DNA of 6,646 bases from Candidatus Sulfotelmatobacter sp. (GTDB lineage: Bacteria > Acidobacteriota > Terriglobia > Terriglobales > Acidobacteriaceae), in assembly GCA_030037575.1 (NCBI GenBank), contig JASHRB010000180.1:1-6646 (forward strand). The letters run 5' to 3'. This document shows, in pieces, positions 1-5,755 of this stretch (positions are counted from its first letter, which is position 1; each line of letters begins with the position of its first letter). The position numbers and the translations under genes are program-made. The notes under the pieces are model-generated. The model had not been told where the DNA came from and did not search any database. It saw only the letters and a list, made by a program, of their open reading frames with translations.

Positions 1-111
1 GGATTTTGAGTCCGCTGCGTCTGCCAATTTCTCCCTCCCGGCGCGAGATAAGCTCTTCGTCACCGATATATCGCATGGGCGGGATAGGTTTCCTACGGGA
101 TGCGCTCCCTC

Positions 112-852
112 TTACAAACTCAGCCGCGCCAACAGAGCGTACGCCTTGCGAAACCACGGGCGTTCGCGGCGGCGTTGATAGCCGGGCATGGTTGGGCCTT
201 TGTCGAGGATCTTCTGCGCCCACAGGCGCGCTTCATCCTTACGCCCCTTCGAATGAAGGAAAAGAGCGTAGTTGTAGTACGTTTCCGAGCTGGTAGAAAT
301 CTTGGTGGCCTGCTTGAAAAGAGCTTCGGCCTTCTCCGAGTTTTTGGTTTCGGCGTACGCGTGCGCGAGCAGACCAACGGCCCGGTGAAAGTCGTAGTCA
401 GGATCGGCGCCAAAAGTCCGTTCGAGGTCTGGAACGGCAGCCGCGAAGTCGCCAAGCTCGACTTCTGCTACACCGCGTCGGTAAAACGCATCGATCGAAT
501 CGCTGCGTGACGAAATCGCTTTGTCATAGCACGCGCGGGCATGTGTGAAATCGTGGTCATCGAGATAGAGTAGACCGAGTTCTTCATAATTCCCCGCCGA
601 CGGATTGTCGAGAATCGCACGCTCGAGTTCGTGGATGCGGCGGTGGCGAGGGAACGCGCGAAATGATGTGCGCAGCAGGCTGGCGTCCGGAATCACTTCG
701 GCGACGATGTAAACCAGCGCTCCGATCCATCCCAGGAAGAGAATCACGAAAATCCAGTACGTATCGGGGCGCCGGCGAATGAAGTGAACGATCGCAATCG
801 CCTGCAGAATGATTCCCCACCACGAAGCAAAGAAGAAAAAGAGCGAAGTCAT
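112..852 (-). CDS. Membrane-anchored TPR protein with PLDc_N-like N-terminus
   Basis: This 246-residue protein probably acts as a membrane-tethered scaffold or assembly factor; its partner is unknown. Two hydrophobic segments (about residues 9-25 and 32-53) flank the basic HFIRRRPDTYW stretch. The second segment (FVILFLGWIGALVYIV) resembles the PLDc_N two-helix membrane module also found at the N-terminus of cardiolipin synthases, but there is no HKD catalytic domain. About four tetratricopeptide repeats follow (roughly 87-120, 121-154, 155-187, 189-222), recognisable by patterns such as YEELGLLYLDDHDFTHARACYDKAI and AFYRRGVAEVELGDFAAAVPDLE. They would lie in the cytoplasm if the basic loop is inside. 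The start is uncertain: an in-frame ATG at 870 would add six residues (MLYSAC), and neither start has a strong ribosome binding site. I chose 852 because MTSLFFFFASWW begins directly at the hydrophobic segment. The gene is divergent from the HAD phosphatase gene. The TPR/PLDc_N assignment is from memory of family patterns; the gene itself is secure. Confidence 0.85.
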   Translation of the reverse strand: MTSLFFFFASWWGIILQAIAIVHFIRRRPDTYWIFVILFLGWIGALVYIVAEVIPDASLLRTSFRAFPRHRRIHELERAILDNPSAGNYEELGLLYLDDHDFTHARACYDKAISSRSDSIDAFYRRGVAEVELGDFAAAVPDLERTFGADPDYDFHRAVGLLAHAYAETKNSEKAEALFKQATKISTSSETYYNYALFLHSKGRKDEARLWAQKILDKGPTMPGYQRRRERPWFRKAYALLARLSL

Positions 853-876
853 GCAAGCGGAATATAACATGGGCTT

Positions 877-886
877 CCGACGTCGG
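877..886. promoter_or_regulatory. Perfect 10-bp palindrome in divergent gap (possible operator)
   Basis: CCGACGTCGG reads the same on both strands and lies in the short gap between the divergent TPR and HAD genes, where it could serve a dimeric regulator acting on both. The symmetry does not extend beyond 10 bp. No good -35/-10 pair was found on either strand here. A 10-bp palindrome can occur by chance in GC-rich DNA, so this is a candidate on position only. Confidence 0.25.
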
Positions 887-918
887 CCTTTGCGTTAGGG
901 TCATGTCACAATAAAGGA

Positions 919-1848
919 GTGTATAACGAGGACTTGAGCAGCCCCACGCCGACGATTGAAGCGCGAACCACGAGAGCCGAGACTGAATGCCGGGCAGCGG
1001 AAGCCGGAAGCCCGGAGCTCATCCGCCTGCTCGCGTCTGATATCGATGGCACCCTGCTTAATCCGCAGTTTGAGATCTCAGAAGATGACCTCGCTGCGCT
1101 GCGCCGTGCGCATGAGGCGGGCATCGAGATTGTGCTCGTGACCGGCCGGCGGCACACCTTCGCGTTGCCCATCGCGCAGCAGTTGGGATTCGATTTGTGG
1201 CTGATCAGTTCCAACGGTGCAGTCACGCGTTCGCGCTCCGGAGAAACTTTTCATCGCGATTTGATGCCACGCGAAACCTGCGTCGATCTGTGCCGGGCGA
1301 TGCGAGACTTTCGCGGCAATACCGTTCTGACATTTGATAAAGAAGAGAAGGGCGCGATCGTGCTCGAACATCTGAGCGATTTGAATCTAAGCATTCGCCG
1401 CTGGCTCGAAAGAAACATGGCGTATATCGAGTTCGTCGTGCCGATCGAAAAAGCCTTGTCGAGCGATCCGATCCAGACGATGTTTTGCGGTTCGATGGCA
1501 CGCATGAATGAGGCTTTGCGCATGCTCGAAAGCAGCGGCATGGGCAACCGCATCAGCGTGCTGCGCACCGAATATCCGGCGCGTGATCTGTCGATGATCG
1601 ACGTTCTGAACGCGGGTTGCTCGAAAGGCCAGGCGCTGCAACGCTGGGCGGCGCATCGCGGTTTTCGGCGCGAAGAGGTCATGGCCATCGGTGACAATCA
1701 CAATGATATTGAGATGCTTGAGTTCGCCGGGCATCCGGTTATCATGGGAAATGCCTGCGAACAGTTGCGCGGGCGCGGTTGGAATTTGACCCTGGGCAAT
1801 GACCGGTGCGGCGTGGCTGCGGCAATTGCAGAGATTCTGAACGGCTAG
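919..1848 (+). CDS. Cof-type HAD-superfamily hydrolase (sugar-phosphate/phosphatase-like)
   Basis: This is a cytoplasmic phosphatase of the Cof/YidA (HAD subfamily IIB) type; such enzymes dephosphorylate small phosphorylated metabolites, and the substrate cannot be read from sequence. All four HAD motifs are present, numbering from 919: motif I DIDGT with nucleophile D41 and acid/base D43, motif II T75 in VLVTGR, motif III K236 in CSKGQAL, and motif IV GDNHND (258-263) with Mg-binding D259 and D263. The insert between motifs II and III has C2-cap length. The core normally starts 5-10 residues before motif I; here about 33 extra, Glu/Arg/Ala-rich residues precede it, and there is no in-frame ATG. 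The start is GTG at 919 or TTG at 934. AGGAG (915-919) overlaps the GTG and is 14 nt from the TTG, so neither spacing is ideal. The next gene follows after 5 nt, suggesting one operon. Confidence 0.9.
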   Translation: MYNEDLSSPTPTIEARTTRAETECRAAEAGSPELIRLLASDIDGTLLNPQFEISEDDLAALRRAHEAGIEIVLVTGRRHTFALPIAQQLGFDLWLISSNGAVTRSRSGETFHRDLMPRETCVDLCRAMRDFRGNTVLTFDKEEKGAIVLEHLSDLNLSIRRWLERNMAYIEFVVPIEKALSSDPIQTMFCGSMARMNEALRMLESSGMGNRISVLRTEYPARDLSMIDVLNAGCSKGQALQRWAAHRGFRREEVMAIGDNHNDIEMLEFAGHPVIMGNACEQLRGRGWNLTLGNDRCGVAAAIAEILNG

Positions 1849-1853
1849 CGGGG

Positions 1854-2666
1854 ATGGAACAATCTTTCAAATTCGGCGCGAGGGCGACAGTCGCTCTTCT
1901 GTGCGCGATCGTGGCTTTTCCCTGTTTCGCAGCCGAGTCTGCCGTCCTACGAAATGGATTCTCCATCCGTTATGAACGCAAGCGGGACATGGGAATCATC
2001 ACGCGCCTGTATGTGAATGCCGACGGGTCGAGTTTCGTGGATGTGCCGACGGCCGAGATCGACCATATCGAAGCGGCGGGCGACGATGCCACTCTGGCTG
2101 TTGGAAAACCGCCGTCCCAGTCTGCGAATAACCGGACAACATCCCCCATAGATTTAAGCGGATTGGTGGCATCGGCTAGCGGAGCGTATCGTCTTGACCC
2201 CGACCTGGTAAACAGTGTGATCAGCGCCGAAAGCGGTTTCAACGTGCGCGCCGTTTCGCCGAAAGGCGCACGAGGATTGATGCAGTTGATGCCGCAGACC
2301 GCATTGCAGCTTGGCGTGCAGAATACCTTCGATCCGCAGGCCAACGTCGAGGGCGGCACACGCTACCTGCGCGAGTTGCTCGAACGCTACAACTTCGATC
2401 TGATCAAGGCTCTGGCCGCTTACAACGCCGGGCCCGAGCGGGTGGAGCAATACGGGGGCATTCCCCCTTATTACGAGACGAAGGCTTACGTGGCCCGCAT
2501 CGTCCGCGATTACAACAAGAAAAAGCTGGCGCAGAAGAAGGGTGAGCAGACGAGTTCTTCAATGAAGACGTCTGCCGGCAATAGGACCAAGGCGGGCGGA
2601 AAAGCCAATCCCGCAGCGAGCAGATCCCCGGCGCCGCAGGAGAGTGATTCCGAGAGACCTCAATAG
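1854..2666 (+). CDS. Secreted family-1 lytic transglycosylase (SLT domain)
   Basis: This enzyme cleaves the MurNAc-GlcNAc bond of peptidoglycan, forming 1,6-anhydro-MurNAc, in the periplasm. The 270-residue product has a signal-peptide-like N-terminus (basic KFGAR, then hydrophobic ATVALLCAIVAFPCFA, cleavage likely near residues 27-30). Residues about 30-75 form a small domain of unknown type (VLRNGFSIRYERK, RLYVNADGSSFVDVP). The SLT/GH23 catalytic domain spans about 102-220: catalytic E126 in AESGFN, GLMQLMP at 141-147, AYNAGP at 189-194, and GGIPPYYETKAYV at 201-213. The tail (222-270) is low-complexity, rich in Lys, Ser, Ala and Pro, and may bind the wall or be disordered. I chose ATG 1854 because it starts the signal peptide; an upstream GTG at 1806 lies inside the HAD gene and would add an unlikely leader. 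The ribosome binding site is weak (GCGGGG), consistent with translational coupling to the gene ending 5 nt upstream. The PC in AFPC does not make a convincing lipobox. Confidence 0.93.
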   Translation: MEQSFKFGARATVALLCAIVAFPCFAAESAVLRNGFSIRYERKRDMGIITRLYVNADGSSFVDVPTAEIDHIEAAGDDATLAVGKPPSQSANNRTTSPIDLSGLVASASGAYRLDPDLVNSVISAESGFNVRAVSPKGARGLMQLMPQTALQLGVQNTFDPQANVEGGTRYLRELLERYNFDLIKALAAYNAGPERVEQYGGIPPYYETKAYVARIVRDYNKKKLAQKKGEQTSSSMKTSAGNRTKAGGKANPAASRSPAPQESDSERPQ

Positions 2667-2747
2667 ATAACCTTGCTGTGCATCCCGCTCGACCCGGATC
2701 GAAAAGGGGCAGCGGTCAATGTGGTGAGAAGCTTTTGGCCTAATGAG

Positions 2748-2786
2748 ATTCCTCGTCCCGCTGGTCATCGCGCGGGACCTCGGAAT
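2748..2786. repeat. REP-like imperfect palindrome between convergent genes
   Basis: The outer arms ATTCC (2748-2752) and GGAAT (2782-2786) and the inner arms GTCCCGC (2755-2761) and GCGGGAC (2772-2778) are perfectly complementary. They are separated by a small TC/CTC internal loop and close on a 10-nt loop. No T-tract follows on either strand, so it is not a classical intrinsic terminator. The outer ATTCCTCG...CTCGGAAT pattern resembles dispersed palindromic intergenic elements I recall from Acidobacteriota and other soil genomes (inference). Its place between convergent 3' ends fits a role in 3'-end stabilisation or bidirectional termination. A second weak hairpin follows at 2787-2816 (GAGGC/GCCTC with an internal CGC/GCG). 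Confidence 0.55.
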
Positions 2787-2847
2787 GAGGCCGGAGAGAC
2801 CGCGTTGCGAAGCCTCTCAAACGGGGGGCTCCCACCAAAAACCTCAA

Positions 2848-3336
2848 CTACTTCAAGGTGTCCGCCCCGGCCTGGGCGCACTGGCTATCATGTTCGCTGC
2901 TGTCACCGGAGACGCCGATTGCGCCGACGATGTGTCCCTCGAGGAGCAACGGGATCCCGCCCTCCACCGGGACCGCACCTTCGACTGCAAGAATAGGCAG
3001 GCCGGCGCTGCCGGAAGTCAAACGGTCCTGAAAAGCCTTTGTCGGACGCTTGAAGAGCGCCGCAGAACGGGCTTTATCGACCGAGAACTTAGCGCTGCCC
3101 AGCTGCGTGTTGTCCATCTTCTCGTAATAAACCAGGGTGCCATCGGGATCGACGACAGCAATCGCCATCTTCCAGTTGTTTTTGTGGGCCTCGGCCTCGG
3201 CCGCGGCCGCGGCTTTTTTGGCATGCTCCAAACTGATTGAGGGTCCGTAAGAAGGAGCGGGCGCCTGGCCAATTGCAGCTGTTGCGACAAGAACACACAA
3301 GAAGATGAATGGCGACTTTACACCATCGGAAGACAT
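2848..3336 (-). CDS. Exported heme-binding-like protein (GlcG/HbpS family, PF03928)
   Basis: The GlcG/HbpS-like fold is found in secreted heme-binding/degrading proteins and in uncharacterised proteins beside oxidation genes; the ligand here is unknown. The 162-residue product has a signal-peptide-like N-terminus (VKSPFIFLCVLVATAAIGQA, cleavage probably after GQA near residue 25), so it likely acts outside the cytoplasm. The domain fills the rest: helix ISLEHAKKAAAAAEAEAHK (34-52), strand MAIAVVDPDGTLVYYEKMD (57-75), SAKFSVDKARSAALFKRPT (81-99), and the glycine-rich VEGGIPLLLEGHIVGAIGVSG (124-144), all family hallmarks. The ATG at 3336 is set by a strong AAGGAGG six nucleotides upstream; the frame is open further upstream, but that would bury the signal peptide. 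The gene is divergent from the flippase-like gene and converges on the transglycosylase gene. No partner oxidase or heme gene is present here. The family call is confident, the heme role is not. Confidence 0.88.
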   Translation of the reverse strand: MSSDGVKSPFIFLCVLVATAAIGQAPAPSYGPSISLEHAKKAAAAAEAEAHKNNWKMAIAVVDPDGTLVYYEKMDNTQLGSAKFSVDKARSAALFKRPTKAFQDRLTSGSAGLPILAVEGAVPVEGGIPLLLEGHIVGAIGVSGDSSEHDSQCAQAGADTLK

Positions 3337-3342
3337 GGACGG

Positions 3343-3349
3343 CCTCCTT
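3343..3349 (-). promoter_or_regulatory. Strong Shine-Dalgarno site of the GlcG/HbpS-like gene
   Basis: Read on the minus strand this is AAGGAGG, six nucleotides before the ATG at 3336. It is the best ribosome binding site in the window and decides the start, excluding the 39-codon in-frame upstream extension. Confidence 0.8.
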
Positions 3350-3410
3350 GTTCGCAAGTCTCGGACAACTCCCGCAGGCGTGGTACGGAATTTAAGACGG
3401 AGTTGCCAAG

Positions 3411-4634
3411 ATGTCAACCTACGATGACGATGAAGGTTTGACCCTCCCTGCATACTGGTTTACCTTGAAAGTGCCGTTTCCACTGCGCGATGCGAGGGCC
3501 GCGGCGCGAGTCTTCCTTCTCTTCATGGACAAAAAGCGCATTCTGGCCAGCCTCGTGGTGTTCCTCATCCTGGCCGCTTTGGTTTACCTGCAATACCGGC
3601 ACTGGCAGAGCTTTGACTGGGCCACGTTCTGGGCGCAAACCGACCGCATTAAGAAGATTCATGTCTTTCACGCGGTCATGCTGATCTACTTCGGATACGT
3701 TTTGCGGGCAGTGCGCTGGAAGATTTTTCTGCAGCCGGTGCGTCCGAAAACTCCGGTAATGCAGCTTGTTTCGCCAACGTTTGTAGGCTTTACCGGGCTT
3801 GCGCTGCTCGGCCGTGCCGGCGAATTTATCCGTCCCTATTTGATTGCCCGCCGCACCCATCTTTCTTTTTCTTCTCAATTGGCGGCGTGGACCGTGGAGC
3901 GCATCTTCGATGTGGGGGCATTTACCGTTCTGATGGTGCTGGCGATTTTCCTGCCCAGCGCGTTGCCCTCAATCCCACATCCTGAGTATTACGTCAGATT
4001 TCGCGAGGGCGGCTTTTTGTTGATTGGATTGGTGCTCGCTTTAACTCTCGGCGCCATTGTGGTGAAGCGCAGCGGTGACACCGTCGGGCAATGGGTGGAA
4101 AGAAAGTTTCGTCATCTCCCGTCGAATTTCGGCCATAAACTTGGGTTGAGAGTGCAAGAGTTCGGCCAAGGGTTGGACACAATTCAGGGGCTGCGCTCGC
4201 TGTTCATGTTGAGCGCCGTGTCGGTGGGGATGTGGTACGCGATCGCGCTGGCCTATCAGGAAACCACTCATGCATACGGCGTGGCCTCGCTTGAAATTCC
4301 AGTTTCGCAGCTGCTGATTCTTATGGGAGCCAGCATGTTGGGGTCGATGCTGCAACTGCCGGCGGTGGGAGGGGGATCGCAGATGGCGACGATTGCGGTG
4401 CTGTCTAGTGTGTTCGATGTACCCCCTGAGATTGCGGCGAGCTGCGGAATTCTGCTGTGGTTGGTGACGTTCGCCGCAGTGATTCCGGTCGGCTTGGTAC
4501 TGTCACACCACGAACGATTGTCGCTGACAAAATTGTCTAAAGAAAGCCACCAGGCGGAAGAAAAGGACTCGCCTGAAAGCACTGGCGGCGACCGATCCCC
4601 CCGCACCGGCCCTACGCCTCAGGTGCGAACGTGA
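3411..4634 (+). CDS. Flippase-like integral membrane protein (YbhN / LPG-synthase-TM family, PF03706)
   Basis: This is a multi-pass inner-membrane protein of the family that includes YbhN, AglD and the membrane half of MprF; members are linked to lipid or lipid-linked glycan translocation, but the substrate is not shown here. Numbering from 3411, hydrophobic segments lie near 44-61, 85-103, 120-135, 165-183, 201-218, 265-283, 296-316 and 345-365. Family-like motifs are GRAGEFIRPYLIARR (134-148), ERIFD (163-167) and LPAVGGGSQMA (316-326), the last in place of the usual PGG-G motif. The C-terminal tail (about 366-407) is hydrophilic and charged. No soluble synthetase domain is present, so it is not a full MprF. 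Start choice: ATG 3411 has GGAG eight nucleotides upstream. ATG 3525 (MDKKRILASL) lacks a ribosome binding site but fits the family's usual N-terminus and would remove a 38-residue leader. The gene is divergent from the GlcG-like gene. Confidence 0.88.
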   Translation: MSTYDDDEGLTLPAYWFTLKVPFPLRDARAAARVFLLFMDKKRILASLVVFLILAALVYLQYRHWQSFDWATFWAQTDRIKKIHVFHAVMLIYFGYVLRAVRWKIFLQPVRPKTPVMQLVSPTFVGFTGLALLGRAGEFIRPYLIARRTHLSFSSQLAAWTVERIFDVGAFTVLMVLAIFLPSALPSIPHPEYYVRFREGGFLLIGLVLALTLGAIVVKRSGDTVGQWVERKFRHLPSNFGHKLGLRVQEFGQGLDTIQGLRSLFMLSAVSVGMWYAIALAYQETTHAYGVASLEIPVSQLLILMGASMLGSMLQLPAVGGGSQMATIAVLSSVFDVPPEIAASCGILLWLVTFAAVIPVGLVLSHHERLSLTKLSKESHQAEEKDSPESTGGDRSPRTGPTPQVRT

Positions 4635-4725
4635 ATGAGAAATTGCACACCCGTGGCCCGATTTCGTAATGTCTTGCGATGGGGAAGATTTCCCAGCGCT
4701 AGCCTCGTCGTCCTCCTATCGGCGC

Positions 4726-4731
4726 TAAAAT
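4726..4731 (+). promoter_or_regulatory. Possible -10 element for the small ORF
   Basis: TAAAAT matches the sigma-70 -10 consensus at five of six positions and would start transcription about 25 nt before the ATG at 4764. No recognisable -35 sits 16-18 bp upstream and there is no TG extension, so support is weak. The rest of the gap (4635-4763) contains only a 5-bp hairpin, GGGAA/TTCCC at 4682-4694, without a T-tract. Confidence 0.25.
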
Positions 4732-4763
4732 ATCCGTAGCAGTATTCTGCAGCGGGGGTATTC

Positions 4764-4952
4764 ATGGACGATTACCTCTCGATAACACTGAACTCTGAGG
4801 AAAGGCAGTTGTTATTCGATATTCTGGAGGAGCGGCAGCGCATGCTGCTCCGCGAGATCGACCACGCGGCGCATCACGACTTCAAAGTTATCTTGCGAAA
4901 GAAGGAGCAGCTGCTGGAATCGTTGTTAAGTCGCTTCGCGCTCCACGCCTGA
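4764..4952 (+). CDS. Small helical protein of unknown function (62 aa)
   Basis: I do not recognise a characterised family. The protein is short, strongly charged and predicted from composition to be two amphipathic helices. Residues 11-34 (from SEERQLLFDILEERQ) carry leucines and isoleucines at heptad-like spacing, and residues 39-60 (DFKVILRKKEQLLESLLSRF) form a second such helix, joined by a His-rich AAHHD turn. It has no signal peptide, membrane segment, Cys pair or DNA-binding motif. The opening pattern (short strand SITLNSEERQLL, then helical hairpin) is like small uncharacterised proteins I recall in Acidobacteriota and related phyla, probably coiled-coil dimers or adaptors; this is inference. 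The ATG at 4764 has a purine-rich GGGGG five nucleotides upstream. It is free-standing, 129 nt after the flippase-like gene and 243 nt before nrdR. Coding character (periodic hydrophobicity, plausible start) makes a real gene likely. Confidence 0.7.
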   Translation: MDDYLSITLNSEERQLLFDILEERQRMLLREIDHAAHHDFKVILRKKEQLLESLLSRFALHA

Positions 4953-5034
4953 TCGGGTCACTCGAATAACGATCCGGCCGGTCGGTTTCTTACCACACGA
5001 TATTCTGCCCTTACACCAGTACCGGTCTGCGTGG

Positions 5035-5116
5035 CCGTCAGTCCCCTGTTACAATTTTGCGTTTGGGCGAGGAACCGTTTTACGGGCGGAGAAGGAGCGC
5101 GTACCCGGACTGACGG
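5035..5116. repeat. Spaced 10-bp inverted repeat around the nrdR promoter candidate
   Basis: CCGTCAGTCC (5035-5044) and GGACTGACGG (5107-5116) are exact reverse complements, 62 nt apart. The candidate -10 element falls between them, and a small hairpin (CCGT-TTT-ACGG) lies in the spacer. The arms could be paired operator half-sites or the closing stem of a structured transcript; a transcript starting at the -10 would include only the right arm. No known riboswitch core was recognised. Confidence 0.35.
5047..5055 (+). promoter_or_regulatory. Extended -10 promoter candidate upstream of nrdR
   Basis: TGTTACAAT contains TGn followed by TACAAT (five of six to TATAAT), an extended -10 that can work with a poor -35; CTGCGT at 5027-5032 is the only sequence at 17-bp spacing. 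Transcription would start near 5062 and leave an untranslated leader of about 134 nt before nrdR. Confidence 0.4.
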
Positions 5117-5195
5117 AGGGACTCGTTGCGATCTCGAAGCACCCTGCCACCCAAGATAAACGCGGCCGCTAGGCGTTAGATGGGCGTTGCAAATT

Positions 5196-5684
5196 ATGAA
5201 ATGTCCTTTTTGCGGATTTGCCAACGATAAGGTCGTCGACTCGCGCGAAAGTAAAGAGGCGGAATCGATCCGCCGGCGCCGCGAGTGCTTGAAGTGCGGC
5301 AAGCGCTTCACCACCTACGAGCGCATCGATGAGATTCCCTACATGGTTGTGAAGAAAGACGGCCGGCGCGAAAAGTTCGACCGGCAAAAGGTTTTGAATG
5401 GGTTGTTGCGTGCGTGTGAAAAGCGGCCGGTACCGATCAGCAAACTAGAGCAGATTGTAAACGAGGCGGAATCGTTCGTGATTGAGTCGCAGGAACGGGA
5501 ACGAAAAACCAGCGAACTCGGTGAGCTCATCATGAATCGTCTGCGCCGCTACGACAAAGTCGCGTACGTGCGGTTCGCATCGGTCTATCTCGATTTCAAA
5601 GATGTGAAAGAATTCATGGATGAGCTCAAGGATTTGGTGAAAGCAAAAGAGCCGGTGGAGATCCGGCCGAAAAAGAGTGGGTAA
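5196..5684 (+). CDS. nrdR: Transcriptional repressor NrdR (ribonucleotide reductase regulator)
   Basis: NrdR is a cytoplasmic, zinc- and nucleotide-binding repressor of ribonucleotide reductase genes; it binds tandem NrdR boxes and senses dATP/ATP through its ATP-cone. The 162-residue length matches the family. The N-terminal zinc ribbon has the hallmark MKCPFC start with C3 and C6, the conserved SR...SIRRRREC, and C31 and C34 (CLKC), followed by GKRFTTYE. The ATP-cone spans about residues 49-139: VVKKDGRREKFDRQKV, ACEKRPVP, and the highly conserved VAYVRFASVYLDF. I chose ATG 5196 because it gives the universal MKCPFC; an in-frame TTG at 5187 would only add three residues. There is no clear Shine-Dalgarno. 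A short ORF (5180-5230) in another frame overlaps this start. No ribonucleotide reductase gene is in the window, so its targets are elsewhere. icd follows after 71 nt in the same direction and may share the transcript. Confidence 0.97.
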   Translation: MKCPFCGFANDKVVDSRESKEAESIRRRRECLKCGKRFTTYERIDEIPYMVVKKDGRREKFDRQKVLNGLLRACEKRPVPISKLEQIVNEAESFVIESQERERKTSELGELIMNRLRRYDKVAYVRFASVYLDFKDVKEFMDELKDLVKAKEPVEIRPKKSG

Positions 5685-5755
5685 GGCAGGGTCAGTGGCG
5701 CGCGACCGCCCCAAACCATTTGGCCAACGCCTAATCCCCAAGCAGGGACTTATGC

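Noticed and set aside
1..76. Minus-strand frame from ATG 76 open to the left edge (MRYIGDEELISRREGEIG...)
   Set aside because: It could be the start of the gene after the TPR gene, but with 25 codons, no good ribosome binding site, no recognisable family and another open frame in the same stretch, it cannot be decided.
100..510. Plus-strand ORF of 136 codons opposite the TPR gene
   Set aside because: Antisense to a gene with clear TPR repeats; its Arg/Val-rich composition has no domain-like pattern, so it is a shadow.
3201..3212. 12-bp palindrome CCGCGGCCGCGG
   Set aside because: It lies inside the GlcG/HbpS-like gene and is a by-product of consecutive alanine codons (GCC/GCG).
2743..3240. 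Plus-strand ORF of 165 codons opposite the GlcG/HbpS-like gene
   Set aside because: Overlaps the palindrome and runs antisense to a gene with signal peptide, strong ribosome binding site and conserved motifs; the product shows no recognisable features.
4682..4694. GGGAA/TTCCC hairpin as a terminator after the flippase-like gene
   Set aside because: Only a 5-bp stem with a 3-nt loop and no following T-tract.
4635..4739. 34-codon ORF beginning directly after the flippase-like stop
   Set aside because: No ribosome binding site beyond the upstream coding end, no family, and it would overlap the candidate promoter of the next gene; probably chance.
4995..5006. CACACGATATTC as a possible NrdR box
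   Set aside because: Only one half resembles the box and there is no tandem second copy at the required spacing.
5060..5170. Possible tRNA or small structured RNA in the nrdR leader
   Set aside because: No acceptor-stem pairing, no GGTTCGAATCC-type T-loop, and no SRP, 6S, RNase P or cobalamin-riboswitch core could be recognised on either strand.
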